Positions 43,422 to 54,668 of a DNA stretch of 64,000 nt are shown here, piece by piece (position 1 is the first letter of the stretch; the number at the start of each line of letters is the position of its first letter). This stretch comes from Streptomyces sp. A3M-1-3 (GTDB taxonomy: Bacteria > Actinomycetota > Actinomycetes > Streptomycetales > Streptomycetaceae). The position numbers were made by a program, and so were the translations under genes. Under the pieces are notes generated by a model that saw only the letters and a program-made list of their open reading frames with translations, was not told the origin of the DNA and searched no databases. The stretch spans positions 31,891-95,890 of the forward strand of contig NZ_JANAVP010000027.1 of assembly GCF_024213665.1 (NCBI RefSeq), written 5' to 3'.

Positions 43422-43458
43422 GGCGAGGGGCTGACATTTCTAGACAGGAACAGGTGCA

Positions 43459-44136
43459 GTGGCACGTGCGCGCAGCCGGATCGCCGGCGTCATCAGTGTC
43501 TTCGGCGAACTTCTCATCACGGCCGGTCTGGTGCTCGGGCTCTTCGTCGTCTACTCGCTGTGGTGGACGAATGTACTCGCGGACCGCGAGGCCTCGAAGC
43601 AGGGAGACGAGGTGCGCGACAACTGGGCGAGCAGCGGCCCGGGCGCGCTGGACACCAAGGACGGCATCGGCTTCCTGCACGTACCCGCGATGGACAACGG
43701 CGAGGTGCTGGTCAAGCGGGGAACTGGTACGAAAGCGCTCAATGCCGGTATCGCCGGCTACTACACGGACCCGGTGAAGTCGGCGCTCCCGTGGGACAAG
43801 CAGGGGAACTTCTCCCTGGCGGCGCACCGGGACGGGCACGGGGCGAAGTTCCACAACATCGACAAGCTGACGAACGGCGACTCGATCGTCTTCGAGACGA
43901 AGGACCTCTGGTACGTCTACAAGGTCTACGCGGCGCTGCCCGAGACCTCGAAGTACAACGTGGGGGTCCTGAGCGCGGTCCCGAAGGAGTCCGGGAAGAC
44001 CAAGCCGGGCCGGTACATCACGCTGACGACCTGCACACCGGTGTACACGTCGAAGCACCGGTACGTGGTGTGGGGGCAGCTGGAGCGTACGGAGAAGGTG
44101 GACGGCAAGCGGACGCCGCCGGCGGAGCTGCGCTAG
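43459..44136 (+). CDS. srtE2: Class E sortase (third)
   Basis: A 225-residue sortase with signal anchor (ISVFGELLITAGLVLGLFVV) and the barrel with His in FSLAAHRDGHGAKF, Cys in YITLTTCTPVYTS and Arg in KHRYVVWG. GTG start 37 nt after the previous gene. Probably a paralogue of the enzyme at 42216 after tandem duplication; the position matches SrtE2. The LAAH in place of VAGH motif is a notable change. Confidence 0.9.
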   Translation: MARARSRIAGVISVFGELLITAGLVLGLFVVYSLWWTNVLADREASKQGDEVRDNWASSGPGALDTKDGIGFLHVPAMDNGEVLVKRGTGTKALNAGIAGYYTDPVKSALPWDKQGNFSLAAHRDGHGAKFHNIDKLTNGDSIVFETKDLWYVYKVYAALPETSKYNVGVLSAVPKESGKTKPGRYITLTTCTPVYTSKHRYVVWGQLERTEKVDGKRTPPAELR

Positions 44137-44144
44137 ACGACGGC

Positions 44145-45176
44145 TCACCGCAGCACTTGCAGCCTCGCTCCGGCACTCCAGGCCTCCAGCAGGCCGCGGT
44201 GGACGGCGGTGACGCCGTACTCGGCGGCGATGGCGAGTGCTTCCCGGGTGAAGGGGCAGGTGGCGACGTACAGCGCGACCTCGGCGCGGTGCTGGACCTT
44301 GGAGGCGCCGAGGAACTTCTGCATCTCGCCGCTCAGGACGGAGCGGTGCGGCGCGAAGTTCTTGCACTGGACGACGACGCGCCGTCCGTCCGCGGTGTGT
44401 CCCGTCACGTCGGCGCCGCGGTCTCCGCTGCCGCCGTGGACCTGGACGTCGGTGCAGCCGTCCCTGCGGAGCAGCCCGGCCACATGCTCCTCGAACTTCC
44501 GCCAGTTCATCGCGTCGATGGATGCCATGACCCCGGTGATCGGCCGCTGCTCCTGCGCCTGCTGGAGGCGCCGGATCTGTACGTCGTGCTGGACGAGCCT
44601 GCGCTCGATGCGCTGGACGTCCTCCCGGAGAGTGATGAGCTCCTTGCGCTGCTCGCCGGAGGTCTCGATCAGCGCGTTGAACATCGGAACCACGGTCTTG
44701 CCGAGGATGTGTGTGATGCGCTGGTCGATCCGGTCGTCGAGGGACTCCGCCTCCCTGTGGACAGAGTTATCCACAGGCTGGGTGCGGGCGATGTACTCGG
44801 CGTCGAGCAGGTACGTACGCACCTGACGTGCGACTTCGCTGTCGCGGAGCAGCATGGCGACGTTCAGGACGGCGCGGCGAGAGAACAGCGCCAGTGAGGC
44901 TGTGTGCGACTGAATCCCACTGAGCTCCTTGAAGGAGCTCAGTTCTGTACCTGTCAAGACGCGATAGCCGTGTGCTTCCAGCTCCTCGCGGTGGTCCAGC
45001 ACGAGGGAGCGGATGGCTTTGATGCCGACCTTGAAATAGGCCGCCACCATGGCGGTCGTCACATGCATGCCGTCCGGCAGCAGTGACAGGGCCTTGACGC
45101 GGTCGAGTACGTCCGTCCTGTCGACCACGCTAGCCCGAAGACTCCTCGACTCCAGCAGCACCGACTCGTTGATCAT
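44145..45176 (-). CDS. Mrr-type restriction-endonuclease-fold protein with phage-like N terminus
   Basis: A 343-residue protein in two parts. Residues 25-135 look like a phage antirepressor/KilA-type regulatory domain (LLPDGMHVTTAMVAAYFKVG, FSRRAVLNVAMLLRDSEVAR). After a coiled-coil linker (about 165-205), residues 220-343 form a PD-(D/E)xK nuclease of the Mrr family: MNWRKFEEHVAGLLRRDG, GGSGDRGADVTG and VVVQCKNFAP supply the catalytic D and QxK. It converges on the third sortase with an 8-nt gap. Could be a DNA-cleaving defence protein or a DNA-repair factor. Confidence 0.82.
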   Translation of the reverse strand: MINESVLLESRSLRASVVDRTDVLDRVKALSLLPDGMHVTTAMVAAYFKVGIKAIRSLVLDHREELEAHGYRVLTGTELSSFKELSGIQSHTASLALFSRRAVLNVAMLLRDSEVARQVRTYLLDAEYIARTQPVDNSVHREAESLDDRIDQRITHILGKTVVPMFNALIETSGEQRKELITLREDVQRIERRLVQHDVQIRRLQQAQEQRPITGVMASIDAMNWRKFEEHVAGLLRRDGCTDVQVHGGSGDRGADVTGHTADGRRVVVQCKNFAPHRSVLSGEMQKFLGASKVQHRAEVALYVATCPFTREALAIAAEYGVTAVHRGLLEAWSAGARLQVLR

Positions 45177-45318
45177 GTTCCTGCCCCTCTACTCGCGTAG
45201 TGGCCATGCGGCCCGGGCGGAGTCCGGCACCCCACCCCTATCCGGGCTAACGAGTGCGGACATATGAAGACACGATCGGCATTCGGCTATTTGTGCAGTG
45301 GTGCGGTGGTACGCGCAA

Positions 45319-45362
45319 CGAGAGGCCCCGGCACCCGTTCGTCCGGGTGCCGGGGCCTCTCG
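45319..45362 (-). terminator. Perfect 19-bp hairpin terminator of pknB
   Basis: Arms 45319-45337 and 45344-45362 are perfectly complementary, loop TTCGTC. Located 25 nt after the pknB stop, so it ends the cell-wall kinase operon. Confidence 0.93.
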
Positions 45363-45386
45363 CCGTGCTGTGCGGGCCGGGGTGGG

Positions 45387-47372
<1,986 letters not shown>

Positions 47373-47539
47373 AACTGTTCCAGCCCTCTCCGTCAGTCCC
47401 GACCGCACCGGTGTGTGGTCCGGCGGTGTGCTGTTCGCGCATACGCTACCGGCCAAGCGAAGCTGATCCGTCCGCGACCGCCGGCTGATATCGGACCGGT
47501 ACCGCTACGTGGCCGGATAGGCCCCGGATGTGAGGCGAG

Positions 47540-49000
47540 TCACTTCTTGCTGTCGATGACCGCCTTCATCACGGCCTTCGCGATGGGGGCGGCGAGTCCG
47601 CCGCCGGAGATGTCGTCGCGGACCGCGGCGCCGTCCTCGACCACCACGGCGACGGCGACCGGGGAGCCGTCGCCGGTCTTGGCGTACGAGATGAACCAGG
47701 CGTAGGGGTTCTTGCTGTTGTTCTCGCCGTGCTGGGCGGTGCCGGTCTTGCCGCCGACCGTCACGCCGTCGATCTTGGCCTTGGTGCCGGTGCCGGACTC
47801 GACGACGGTCTCCATCATCTGCTGGATCTTCTGGGCGTTCTCCTGCGAGAGCGGCCGGTTCATCTCCTCCGGCTCGTGCTTCTCCAGGACGTCCAGGTTC
47901 GGCGCGGTCAGCTGGTCGACCATGTACGGCTTCATCAGCTTGCCGTCGTTGGCGATCGCGGCGGTGACCATGGCCATCTGCAGCGGGGTGGCGGCGGTGT
48001 TGAACTGGCCGATGGAGGAGAGTGCGTTGCCGGGGCGGTCCATCTGTGTGTCGTAGACGGACGCGAAGGCGCGGACCGGGGTGTCGATCTTGGGGTCGTT
48101 GAAGCCGAACTTCTCGACGGTTTCCACCATCTTGTCCCGCGTGACGTCGTCGCCGAGCTTGGCGAAGACGGAGTTGCAGGAGACCTTCATGGCCTGCATG
48201 AGGCTGGCGTTCTCGCAGCCGCTTGCGTGGTTGACCATCTCGGTCCTGGTGTTGGGCAGGATGTACGGGTCGGGGGTGTCGGTCGGCGCGTTGATGTCGG
48301 TGACCTTGCCGTGCTCCAGGGCGGCGGCCGCGGTGACGACCTTGAAGGTGGAGCCGGGCGGGTAGGTCTCGCGCAGCGCGCGGTTGACGAGTGCCTTGTC
48401 CTTGCCGTCCTTGAGGGCGACCCAGTTCTTCTCGTCGGTCTTGGAGTTGCCGGCGAAGCTGGACGGGTCGTACGAGGGGGTGCTGGCCAGGGCGAGGATC
48501 GCGCCGGTCTGCGGGTCGATGGCGGCCACGGCGCCCTTCTTGTCGCCGAGGCCCTTGAACGCGGCTTCCTGGGCGGCTGCGTTGAGGGTGGTGACGACGT
48601 TGCCGCCCTGCTTCTTCTCGCCGGTGAACATGCCGACGGTGCGGTCGAAGAAGAGCCGGTCGTCGTTGCCGGTGAGGATGCCGTCTTCGAGGGCTTCGAT
48701 CTGGTTGGCGCCGAAGGCCTGCGAGGCGTAGCCGGTGACGGGGGCCCACATGGGGCCGTCCTTGTAGGTGCGCTTGTACTTGAAGTCGCTGCCGTTGGTG
48801 ACGATGGACCCGGTGATGGGCTGGCCCTCGACGATGATGTTGCCGCGCTCCTGGGCGTACTGCTCGATCTGGACGCGGCGGTTCTTGGCGTGCGTGCTGA
48901 GCTCTTCGGCCTCGACGTACTGGAGCCAGTTGGTACGGATCAGCAGGGCGAGGACGAGAAGGCCGCAGAAGATCGCGATCCGGCGCAGGGGCTTGTTCAC
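47540..49000 (-). CDS. pbpA: Penicillin-binding protein 2-type transpeptidase
   Basis: A 486-residue class B PBP for peptidoglycan cross-linking outside the membrane. Signal anchor IAIFCGLLVLALLIRTNWL, dimerisation domain, and a transpeptidase domain with the SxxK motif in YPPGSTFKVV, SxN in VSCNSVFAKLG and KTG in GGKTGTAQHG. Start overlaps the rodA stop (ATGA), as usual for a SEDS-bPBP pair. Confidence 0.96.
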   Translation of the reverse strand: MNKPLRRIAIFCGLLVLALLIRTNWLQYVEAEELSTHAKNRRVQIEQYAQERGNIIVEGQPITGSIVTNGSDFKYKRTYKDGPMWAPVTGYASQAFGANQIEALEDGILTGNDDRLFFDRTVGMFTGEKKQGGNVVTTLNAAAQEAAFKGLGDKKGAVAAIDPQTGAILALASTPSYDPSSFAGNSKTDEKNWVALKDGKDKALVNRALRETYPPGSTFKVVTAAAALEHGKVTDINAPTDTPDPYILPNTRTEMVNHASGCENASLMQAMKVSCNSVFAKLGDDVTRDKMVETVEKFGFNDPKIDTPVRAFASVYDTQMDRPGNALSSIGQFNTAATPLQMAMVTAAIANDGKLMKPYMVDQLTAPNLDVLEKHEPEEMNRPLSQENAQKIQQMMETVVESGTGTKAKIDGVTVGGKTGTAQHGENNSKNPYAWFISYAKTGDGSPVAVAVVVEDGAAVRDDISGGGLAAPIAKAVMKAVIDSKK

Positions 49001-50409
49001 GGTCGGACCACCTGGGTCATCTCGGCGTCGGGGGACGGTGCGGGGGCCGGGGCGGGGCGGCGTGCGGTGTCGCTGATGCGGATCAGGATGCCGATCAGTG
49101 CCCAGTTCGCGATCACGGACGATCCGCCGGCGGCGACGAACGGCATCGTCATGCCGGTCAGCGGGATGAGGCCCATGACGCCGCCGGCGACGACGAAGAC
49201 CTGGATGGCGAAGGCTCCGGAGAGGCCGATGGCGAGGAGCTTGCCGAAGGGGTCGCGGGCGGCGAGGGCGGTGCGTACGCCCCGCTCGACGATGAGGCCG
49301 TAGATCAGCAGGAAGGCCATCGTGCCGGCGAGGCCGAACTCCTCACCGACGGTGGAGAGGATGAAGTCGGAGTTGGCGGCGAACCCGATGAGGTCGGAGT
49401 CGCCCTGGCCGAGGCCGGTGCCGAGGACGCCTCCGGAGCCGAAGGACATCAGGCCCTGGGCGATCTGCTCGCAGGCGCCGAGCTTGTCGTAGCAGGCGAA
49501 GGGGTCGAGCCAGGCGTTGACTCGTTGCTGCACGTGTGATTCGAACGTCGCGACGCCGACGGCTCCGGCCGCGGACATCAGGAGGCCGAAGACGATCCAG
49601 CTGGTCCGCTCGGTGGCGACGTACAGCATGATCACGAACAGGCCGAAGAACAGCAGCGAGGTGCCCAGGTCGGTCTCGAAGACGAGGATCAGGATGGACA
49701 TGACCCAGACCACGAGGATGGGTCCGAGGTCACGGCCGCGCGGCAGGTACATGCCCATGAAGCGGCGGCTGGCGAGCGCCAGGGCGTCGCGCTTGACCAT
49801 CAGGTAGCCGGAGAAGAAGATCGCGATGATGATCTTCGCGAACTCGCCGGGCTGGATGGAGAAGGGACCGAGGCTGACCCAGATCTTGGCGCCGTTCACC
49901 GCGGGGAAGAACATCGGCAGGATGAGCAGAAACAGCGCCGCCGCCATGGAGATGTAGGTGTAGCGCTGCAGGATGCGGTGGTCCTTGAGGATGAGCAGGA
50001 CGGCGATGAGCAGGGCGATGCCGATCGCCGAGTACATCAGCTGCTTGGGGGCGTCGGGGCTGAAGGCGCCGAAGCGCTGTTCGGCTCGGTTGATGAGGCG
50101 CGCAGACTGGTCCAGGCGCCAGATCAGCACCAGGCCCAGGCCGTTGAGGAGGGTGGCGAGGGGGAGCAGCAGCGGGTCGGCGTACTTGGCGAACTTGCGC
50201 ACCACGAGGTGGGCGACGCCGGCGAGCAGGCCGAGCCCGAGACCGTAGCCGATCATGCCGGTGGGCATTTCGCCGGTCATGGCCAGGCCGACGTTGGCGT
50301 ACGCGAAAACCGGGATGACGACGGCGAACGCGAGCAGGACAAGCTCGGTGTTGCGTCGGCTCGGTGCGTCGATCGCGCCGATCGTGGTCGTGTTGGTGAC
50401 AACGCTCAT
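48997..50409 (-). CDS. rodA: RodA/FtsW-type SEDS peptidoglycan glycosyltransferase
   Basis: A 470-residue polytopic protein with about 12 membrane segments. IWVSLGPFSIQPGEFAKI and LVFETDLGTSLLFFGLF carry the catalytic Asp region; DFILSTVGEEFGLAG and GLIPLTGMTMPFVAAGGSS are the SEDS signatures. Works together with pbpA to make septal or spore wall. Confidence 0.96.
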   Translation of the reverse strand: MSVVTNTTTIGAIDAPSRRNTELVLLAFAVVIPVFAYANVGLAMTGEMPTGMIGYGLGLGLLAGVAHLVVRKFAKYADPLLLPLATLLNGLGLVLIWRLDQSARLINRAEQRFGAFSPDAPKQLMYSAIGIALLIAVLLILKDHRILQRYTYISMAAALFLLILPMFFPAVNGAKIWVSLGPFSIQPGEFAKIIIAIFFSGYLMVKRDALALASRRFMGMYLPRGRDLGPILVVWVMSILILVFETDLGTSLLFFGLFVIMLYVATERTSWIVFGLLMSAAGAVGVATFESHVQQRVNAWLDPFACYDKLGACEQIAQGLMSFGSGGVLGTGLGQGDSDLIGFAANSDFILSTVGEEFGLAGTMAFLLIYGLIVERGVRTALAARDPFGKLLAIGLSGAFAIQVFVVAGGVMGLIPLTGMTMPFVAAGGSSVIANWALIGILIRISDTARRPAPAPAPSPDAEMTQVVRP

Positions 50410-50433
50410 GGTGCTGAAGGCCCCCTACGGCTC

Positions 50434-51939
50434 TTACTGCTTACCGCACAGCGGGACCAGCTTTTTCTCTTCCTCGGAGAGGCTGGGACCGGGTGTGGGG
50501 GTTGCTGCGGTCGGCTTGTTCGTCGCGGACTGGTTCTCGGGGACGCCGGTCGTGCCGCCGGCCTGGCCTTCTCCATCGGCCTGGTCCGTGGGCTTGCTGA
50601 TCTCCTGTTCGGCCTTGCGGCGCTGCTCGTCCTTCTTGCAGGCGGCGGCCTGGGTGGAGAGTTCCTGGATCTTCGCGCGGGCGTCGCCGAGGCTGCCTTC
50701 GCTGATGGTCGCCTCGACCTGCTTGCGCTTGAAGGGCGGCAGGTACTTGAGTTCGATCTCGGGGTGGTCCTTCTCGACCTCCGAGAGGCTGACCCAGGCC
50801 AGGTCCTGGCTGATGCCCCGGTAGAGCGCGACGTGCTCGTCGTTGACGCCTACGTAGTACTGGGTCTGGGTCCAGCGCCAGCCGCCGTACACGCCGCCGC
50901 CGATGACCGCGAGCGCGAGTACGAGGAGGAACGATCTCTTCAGCCACTTACGGCCGCCGCGCGGCTTGACGAAGTCTTCGTCGGTGTACGCGCCGAAGGC
51001 GCCGTCGGGCGCGGCTCCGTATCCCAAGTCGTCGCCGCTGCCGGGCGGGCCGAAGCCGCCTGCGGGGGCCTGCGGGGGTACGGGACGGCCGAGGCCGGCG
51101 GCGCGGCCCGCGGGGGTCTGCATGGCGCTGCCGTCGTTCAGCTGGTGCTGGTTCTCGGCGACCGCGCCGACGACGACAGGGGTGTCGCTGAGCTGCCCGG
51201 CCAGGGTGTCGCTGCCGTCGACGTCGAGGACGTCGGCGACGATGCAGGTGATGTTGTCGGGGCCGCCGCCGCGCAGGGCGAGCTGGATGAGCTCCTGGAC
51301 GGTCTCCTGGGGGCCCTGGTAGCTGGCGAGCGTGTCCTCCATCGTCTGATGGCTGACGACCCCGGAGAGTCCGTCGGAGCAGATGAGGTAGCGGTCGCCG
51401 GCGCGTACTTCGCGGATGGAGAGGTCGGGCTCGACGTGTTCGCCGCTGCCCAGCGCGCGCATCAGCAGGGAGCGCTGCGGGTGGGTGGTGGCTTCTTCCT
51501 CGGTGATGCGGCCTTCGTCGACGAGGCGCTGCACCCAGGTGTGGTCCTGGGTGATCTGGGTGAGTACGCCGTCGCGGAGCAGGTATGCCCGGGAGTCGCC
51601 GACGTGGACGAGGCCGAGCCGCTGGCCGGTCCACAGCAGGGCGGTCAGGGTGGTGCCCATGCCTTCGAGCTGGGGGTCCTCCTCGACCATGACGCGCAGC
51701 TGGTCGTTGGCGCGCTGTACGGCCGTGCCGAGCGAGGTGAGGATGTCCGAGCCGGGTACGTCGTCGTCGAGCTGCACGAGGGTGGAGATCACCTCCGAGC
51801 TGGCGACCTCGCCCGCGGCCTGGCCCCCCATGCCGTCGGCGATGGCGAGGAGGCGGGGGCCGGCGTAGCCGGAGTCCTCGTTGCCCTCGCGGATCATGCC
51901 CTTGTGCGATCCGGCGGCGAAGCGCAGTGAAAGACTCAT
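50434..51939 (-). CDS. pstP: PP2C-type Ser/Thr phosphatase PstP
   Basis: A 501-residue phosphatase that reverses PknB action. PP2C domain 1-240 with metal-binding REGNEDSGY, LLAIADGMGGQAAGEVAS, VGDSRAYLLRDG, and GGGPDNITCIVADV. A Pro/Gly-rich linker, one membrane span (RSFLLVLALAVIGGGVYGGW near 315) and an outer Thr/Pro-rich tail follow. Start ATG 51939 puts the catalytic domain right at the N terminus. Confidence 0.95.
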   Translation of the reverse strand: MSLSLRFAAGSHKGMIREGNEDSGYAGPRLLAIADGMGGQAAGEVASSEVISTLVQLDDDVPGSDILTSLGTAVQRANDQLRVMVEEDPQLEGMGTTLTALLWTGQRLGLVHVGDSRAYLLRDGVLTQITQDHTWVQRLVDEGRITEEEATTHPQRSLLMRALGSGEHVEPDLSIREVRAGDRYLICSDGLSGVVSHQTMEDTLASYQGPQETVQELIQLALRGGGPDNITCIVADVLDVDGSDTLAGQLSDTPVVVGAVAENQHQLNDGSAMQTPAGRAAGLGRPVPPQAPAGGFGPPGSGDDLGYGAAPDGAFGAYTDEDFVKPRGGRKWLKRSFLLVLALAVIGGGVYGGWRWTQTQYYVGVNDEHVALYRGISQDLAWVSLSEVEKDHPEIELKYLPPFKRKQVEATISEGSLGDARAKIQELSTQAAACKKDEQRRKAEQEISKPTDQADGEGQAGGTTGVPENQSATNKPTAATPTPGPSLSEEEKKLVPLCGKQ

Positions 51940-52068
51940 GCGCACCTCGCCCGTCGGATCCGGGTACAACCGGTCTCGAGCCACACTGCCCACCCTCCGG
52001 TCGGGAGCGCGCTCGGGTCCGCTGTCGGGACCGCCGCGGCTCGCTCGCTCCGCTCGCTCATTGTCGTA

Positions 52069-52566
52069 CTACTTCCGCAGCTCGATGACGGTCTTGCCGA
52101 TGCGGATCGGCGAGCCCAGCGGAATGGGTGTCGGGGTGGTGAGTCGGGTCCGGTCGAGATACGTGCCGTTGGTGGACCCGAGATCCTCGACGATCCACTG
52201 GCCGTCACGGTCCGGGTAGATCCTGGCATGCCTGCTGGACGCGTAGTCGTCGTCCAGCACGATCGTTGAGTCATGCGCCCGGCCCAGCGTGATGGTCTGG
52301 CCCTGGAGGGCGACCGTGGTGCCGGTGAGGGAGCCCTCGGACACGACCAGTTTGGTGGGTGCTCCGCGGCGCTGGCGCTGCTGCGGGGGCGCGGCTGGTT
52401 GCCGGCCGCCCTGCTGCTGGCGGCTGTCCGCGTTGCGGCGTGAGCCGCGCTGGGTCACTCTCGTACCGAAGAGATCGCTGCGGATGACCTGTACGGCCAC
52501 GATGACGAACAGCCACAGAACGGCCAGGAAACCTAGCCGCATGACCGTCAGGGTCAGCTCTGACAT
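52069..52566 (-). CDS. fhaB: FHA-domain membrane protein FhaB
   Basis: A 165-residue protein: N-terminal membrane anchor (MRLGFLAVLWLFVIVAVQVI), Gln/Arg-rich linker, then an FHA domain with GRAHDSTIVLDDDYASSRHA and DLGSTNGTYLD, which binds phospho-Thr sites. Part of the PknB/PstP signalling operon. Confidence 0.95.
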   Translation of the reverse strand: MSELTLTVMRLGFLAVLWLFVIVAVQVIRSDLFGTRVTQRGSRRNADSRQQQGGRQPAAPPQQRQRRGAPTKLVVSEGSLTGTTVALQGQTITLGRAHDSTIVLDDDYASSRHARIYPDRDGQWIVEDLGSTNGTYLDRTRLTTPTPIPLGSPIRIGKTVIELRK

Positions 52567-52576
52567 TGCCCCCGCT

Positions 52577-53404
52577 TCACCCTTCGGCTTGCCGGTAAAC
52601 GATGGTTGTACTGCCCACGACGATCCGCGAGCCGTCGCGGAGCGTAGCGCGGGTGGTGTGCTGCCCGTCTACCACGATGCCGTTGGTAGACCCGAGATCC
52701 TGGATCGTCGAGGGCGTTCCGGTCCGGATCTCACAGTGCCGGCGGGATACGCCGGGGTCGTCGATCCGCACGTCGGCTTCGGTGCTGCGGCCCAGCACCA
52801 GCGTCGGGCGGGAGATCTGATGGCGGGTGCCGTTGATCTCGATCCAGCGTCGCACCTGGGTGCCGGGCATGGGTCCCGGGGCGGCCGGTCGGCGGTCCGC
52901 GGCCGGGCGCCCGCCGCCGGGTGGCGGCGCCGCGGGCATGGGCGGTGCGCCCACGGGCGGGTAGCCGTAGCCGCCGGGCCGGCCTGCGGCCGGGGCCGCG
53001 GCGCCGCGCTCGGGGCCCTGCTGGTCGGTGCTGGAGGCGAGGGTGCGACTGCGGACCCGGTAGAGGCCGGTGTCGAGGTCGTCGGCCTTCTCCAGGTGGA
53101 CCTTGATGGGTCCCATGAAGGTGTACCGCTGCTGCTTGGCATAGTCGCGGACCAGGCCGGACAGTTCGTCGCCGAGCTGGCCGGAGTAGGGGCTCAGGCG
53201 CTCGAAGTCCGGGGCGGAGAGCTCGACGACGAAGTCGTTGGGGACCACGGTCCGCTCGCGGTTCCAGATCGTCGCGTTGTTGTCGCACTCGCGCTGGAGG
53301 GCGCCGGCGATCTCGACGGGCTGGACTTCGGACTTGAACACCTTGGCGAAGGTGCCGTTGACCAGACCTTCGAGTCGCTGCTCGAACTTCTTCAGGACTC
53401 CCAT
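52577..53404 (-). CDS. fhaA: DUF3662/FHA-domain protein FhaA
   Basis: A 275-residue protein with the DUF3662 N-terminal domain (FEQRLEGLVNGTFAKVFKSE), a Pro/Gly-rich linker and a C-terminal FHA domain (GRSTEADVRIDDPGVSRRHC, DLGSTNGIVVDG). In mycobacteria FhaA binds the MviN pseudokinase complex. First gene of the leftward operon; the 302-nt gap to the tRNA must hold its promoter. Confidence 0.95.
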   Translation of the reverse strand: MGVLKKFEQRLEGLVNGTFAKVFKSEVQPVEIAGALQRECDNNATIWNRERTVVPNDFVVELSAPDFERLSPYSGQLGDELSGLVRDYAKQQRYTFMGPIKVHLEKADDLDTGLYRVRSRTLASSTDQQGPERGAAAPAAGRPGGYGYPPVGAPPMPAAPPPGGGRPAADRRPAAPGPMPGTQVRRWIEINGTRHQISRPTLVLGRSTEADVRIDDPGVSRRHCEIRTGTPSTIQDLGSTNGIVVDGQHTTRATLRDGSRIVVGSTTIVYRQAEG

Positions 53405-53706
53405 GAGGCACCTCCTCCGTCGTTGCCGTCCTGGTACTGCTTACTGATCGTATCCACGCGTCGGGAAATCGGCTGGTTCCCCTTGTCTGCCCTGTGGATG
53501 AGTGTTGGTCCTCACAAGGGATCGTAGAGGCGGGCCATGGACAGTGTCCCGCACCCGGGATGGTCTCCGGCCGGGCGGGGTGCGGCCGGGGTGTGTGACG
53601 GGTGCCCGGAAACGGATGTGAATCCACCCTCGCCAGCGTGCTAATCTTCCGGATGTCGCCAGGCGCTCGCACAAGCCAGTGAGAGAGCCCCAGCAGCACT
53701 ACTCAT
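53405..53706. other. Intergenic promoter region of the fhaA operon
   Basis: 302 nt between fhaA and tRNA-Leu. No gene or strong hairpin is visible. The operon promoter is presumed here on the minus strand but I cannot name its boxes. Confidence 0.5.
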
Positions 53707-53789
53707 GCGCGAGTGGCGGAACGGCAGACGCGCTGGCTTCAGGTGCCAGTGTCCTTCGGGACGTGGGGGTTCAAATCCCCCCTCGCGCA
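53707..53789 (+). tRNA. tRNA-Leu (anticodon CAG)
   Basis: Acceptor GCGCGAG pairs with CTCGCGC; anticodon arm CTGGC-TTCAGGT-GCCAG gives CAG; a long variable arm (TGTCCTTCGGGACG) marks a class II tRNA; T-arm GGGGG-TTCAAAT-CCCCC is perfect. CCA is not encoded. It is the landmark next to fhaA in streptomycetes. The accessory DNA that follows suggests its 3' side was used as an integration site. Confidence 0.97.
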
Positions 53790-53920
53790 CAAAGAGAAAC
53801 CGATGAAACGGGTCTTTGCAAGTGACGAAAGTCGCTCGCGGGGGCCCGTTTCTCGTTGTCCGGTCGGTCATGGGGCGTTGGGGCGGCCTCGGGCGATGCC
53901 TCAGAGTCCGTCTGTACGCG

Positions 53921-53962
53921 GCAGGGCCCTCCCGGTGGCATCGGTCACCCGGAGGGCCCTGC
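53921..53962. terminator. Long hairpin, probable terminator
   Basis: 17-nt arms 53921-53937 and 53946-53962 pair with a single mismatch, 8-nt loop. Lies just downstream of the transposase-like fragment on the minus strand and could act both ways. Confidence 0.7.
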
Positions 53963-54009
53963 TGTTTGTCGATCTTCTGCGGTTGTGAGGAGCTCCGGGG
54001 CTGTGAGCC

Positions 54010-54297
54010 GGCCGGTGCCAGGTACCCGGTGGGGGTCCAGGTTCCGAGTGGCTTTGTCCGGCATCTGTGGTGGGTGCGCCTGCGGGGTCGCTCGCCGTCG
54101 AGCGCGAGGGTCTCGACCCAGTTCTTGATCTTCCGGCGGTTCGCGTGGGCGAGTTGGAAGACAAGCAGGAGGGTCTGCGCGGCGATGCCGCGGATCCGGC
54201 GGGAGCCCGCGGCCTCGATGGCTTCGGCGAGGGGGTTCTTCGCGTAGCCGTTGTAGCCCTCGACGCTGTTGCGAAGGCGGAAGTAGACCTCGGAGGT
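54010..54297 (-). pseudogene. C-terminal fragment of a transposase-like protein
   Basis: Without any start codon, the minus frame reads TSEVYFRLRNSVEGYNGYAK, NPLAEAIEAAGSRRIRGIAA and QTLLLVFQLAHANRRKIKNW. This is a C-terminal piece of a transposase/integrated-element protein of the kind widespread on actinomycete plasmids. The 5' part is gone and the frame runs on to the tRNA region, so it is a remnant. Confidence 0.6.
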
Positions 54298-54313
54298 CCG
54301 GGGGGTGGCGGAT

Positions 54314-54655
54314 CTAGTCGAGGGGCAGAAGCTCGATCTGTCTGGCCTGCCGCCCGCCAGTGGCGCGGGGGTATGTGGGCGACAGGAACAGGGAGACGAA
54401 CGAGCGGGGCCCGTGACGTTGGTTGAGCCATGACGAGAGGCCGGTCAGGGCACCAGAGATCATTGCTTGCAGGACAACCGCGTGCAGCTGCTCCACTTCG
54501 GAGTGGCCGACCTCGTTGAGGAACGCGTCGTACCGCTGGTTGACGCCTTGCTGGTAGTTGCCCATGGTGGTCAGGAACGCGTCGGCCGCCGGGTTGCTGG
54601 TCGGGACGGCTCGGGTGTCGGGGGTGGCCAGCGATTCCGTGTCCGACGAGTCCAA
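54314..54655 (-). CDS. Hypothetical protein, uncertain start
   Basis: About 113 codons from a TTG. The part NPAADAFLTTMGNYQQGVNQ, RYDAFLNEVGHSEVEQLHAV and TGLSSWLNQRHG looks like real protein; the frame ends LLPLD. No family recognised. The frame continues upstream only through sequence that in another frame encodes a Nudix remnant, so a longer start is unlikely. It may be part of the degraded element. Confidence 0.4.
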   Translation of the reverse strand: MDSSDTESLATPDTRAVPTSNPAADAFLTTMGNYQQGVNQRYDAFLNEVGHSEVEQLHAVVLQAMISGALTGLSSWLNQRHGPRSFVSLFLSPTYPRATGGRQARQIELLPLD

Positions 54656-54668
54656 CGTGCCGGTGACG

